From: Actinomycetota bacterium
GTDB taxonomy: Bacteria > Actinomycetota > Actinomycetes > Mycobacteriales > Mycobacteriaceae
NCBI GenBank assembly: GCA_030836785.1
Contig: JAUPLT010000094.1
Location: 1-33,677, forward strand
Direction: 5' to 3'
DNA: 33,677 nt
In this document: piece by piece, positions 33,633 through 33,677 of the stretch
Layout of the letters: every line of letters begins with the position of its first letter
How positions within the stretch are numbered: position 1 is the first letter of the stretch
Program-made: the position numbers and the translations under genes
Notes under the pieces: model-generated
The model's input: only the letters and a program-made list of their open reading frames with translations
Database searches by the model: none
What the model was told of the DNA's origin: nothing

Positions 33633-33677
33633 ATGCGATTGATCGGTTCGGTGGCCGCCGGCGCGGGATTGGTGGCG
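33633..33677 (+). CDS. Start of a divergent exported or membrane protein (partial)
   Basis: The first 15 codons of a gene leaving the window: [15 protein letters not shown], a basic residue followed by a hydrophobic stretch, as in a signal peptide or membrane anchor. GGAG (33621-33624) lies 8 nt before ATG 33633; in-frame GTGs at 33627 and 33630 are alternatives. It shares the intergenic region and possibly the DosR box with the Rv2030c-like operon. Too short to name. Confidence 0.45.
   Translation, partial: MRLIGSVAAGAGLVA

Overview
The window is high-GC actinobacterial DNA and almost certainly comes from a Mycobacterium (Mycolicibacterium-type) chromosome. Three things point there: the left third follows the M. 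tuberculosis Rv1333-Rv1343c gene order, the right third carries the core genes of the DosR/DevR dormancy regulon, and there are Mce-associated membrane proteins and a 13E12-type DUF222/HNH gene. Gene relationships come from reading the translations against remembered family sequences; no search was run.

Layout. (1) 1-4325, plus strand: partial P1-family peptidase, rhomboid protease, murI, Rv1339-like phosphodiesterase, rph, rdgB, mostly with overlapping start/stop codons. The mec-cysO-cysM trio that sits between the first two genes in M. tuberculosis is absent. (2) 4326-6171: a 13E12 DUF222/HNH gene with a LexA (SOS) box over its start codon, placed between rdgB and the Rv1342c-like gene. (3) 6172-7012: Rv1342c/Rv1343c-like membrane protein pair and a divergent tRNA-Leu(TAG). 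(4) 7013-8665: an orphan von Willebrand A protein and a convergent SDR. (5) 8706-14315, minus strand: a six-gene membrane/envelope operon (membrane-anchored protein, proline-rich secreted protein, PLD-like protein, two half-size ChrA chromate-transporter subunits, and a large flippase-like protein with an apparent pseudokinase). (6) 14377-20544: small secreted proteins, an SDR next to acetoacetyl-CoA synthetase, and three Mce-associated membrane proteins. (7) 20545-33677: a dormancy island with an acg-type nitroreductase, a transposase scrap, an otsB1-type HAD/TPP/GH65 fusion, a divergent double universal stress protein, and then an apparent five-gene minus-strand operon, Rv2030c-like / pfkB / USP (Rv3134c-like) / devR / devS. 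It is preceded by a good DosR box at 33562-33581, with the start of a divergent secreted-protein gene at the right edge.

How the genes fit together. The island puts the heme sensor kinase DevS and the regulator DevR in the same transcription unit as effectors (PfkB, USP, PRTase/esterase fusion) that lie in a separate locus in M. tuberculosis. DosR-like boxes in front of this operon, the nitroreductase and the trehalose/GH65 gene suggest one self-amplifying hypoxia/NO-responsive module.

The most unusual pattern is a recurring class of short tandem repeats. Four arrays duplicate the last codons and stop codon of a gene (vWA, an MmpS-like secreted protein, a Mce-associated protein, and the USP/devS junction). 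Four more expand coding sequence in frame (13E12, a Mce-associated protein, DevS, PfkB). The DevS expansion adds a (D/N)SH repeat to the heme GAF domain, directly after the residues that line the gas channel in M. tuberculosis DevS. A second theme is a series of TANNNT -10 elements placed 6-7 nt before start codons, predicting leaderless mRNAs.
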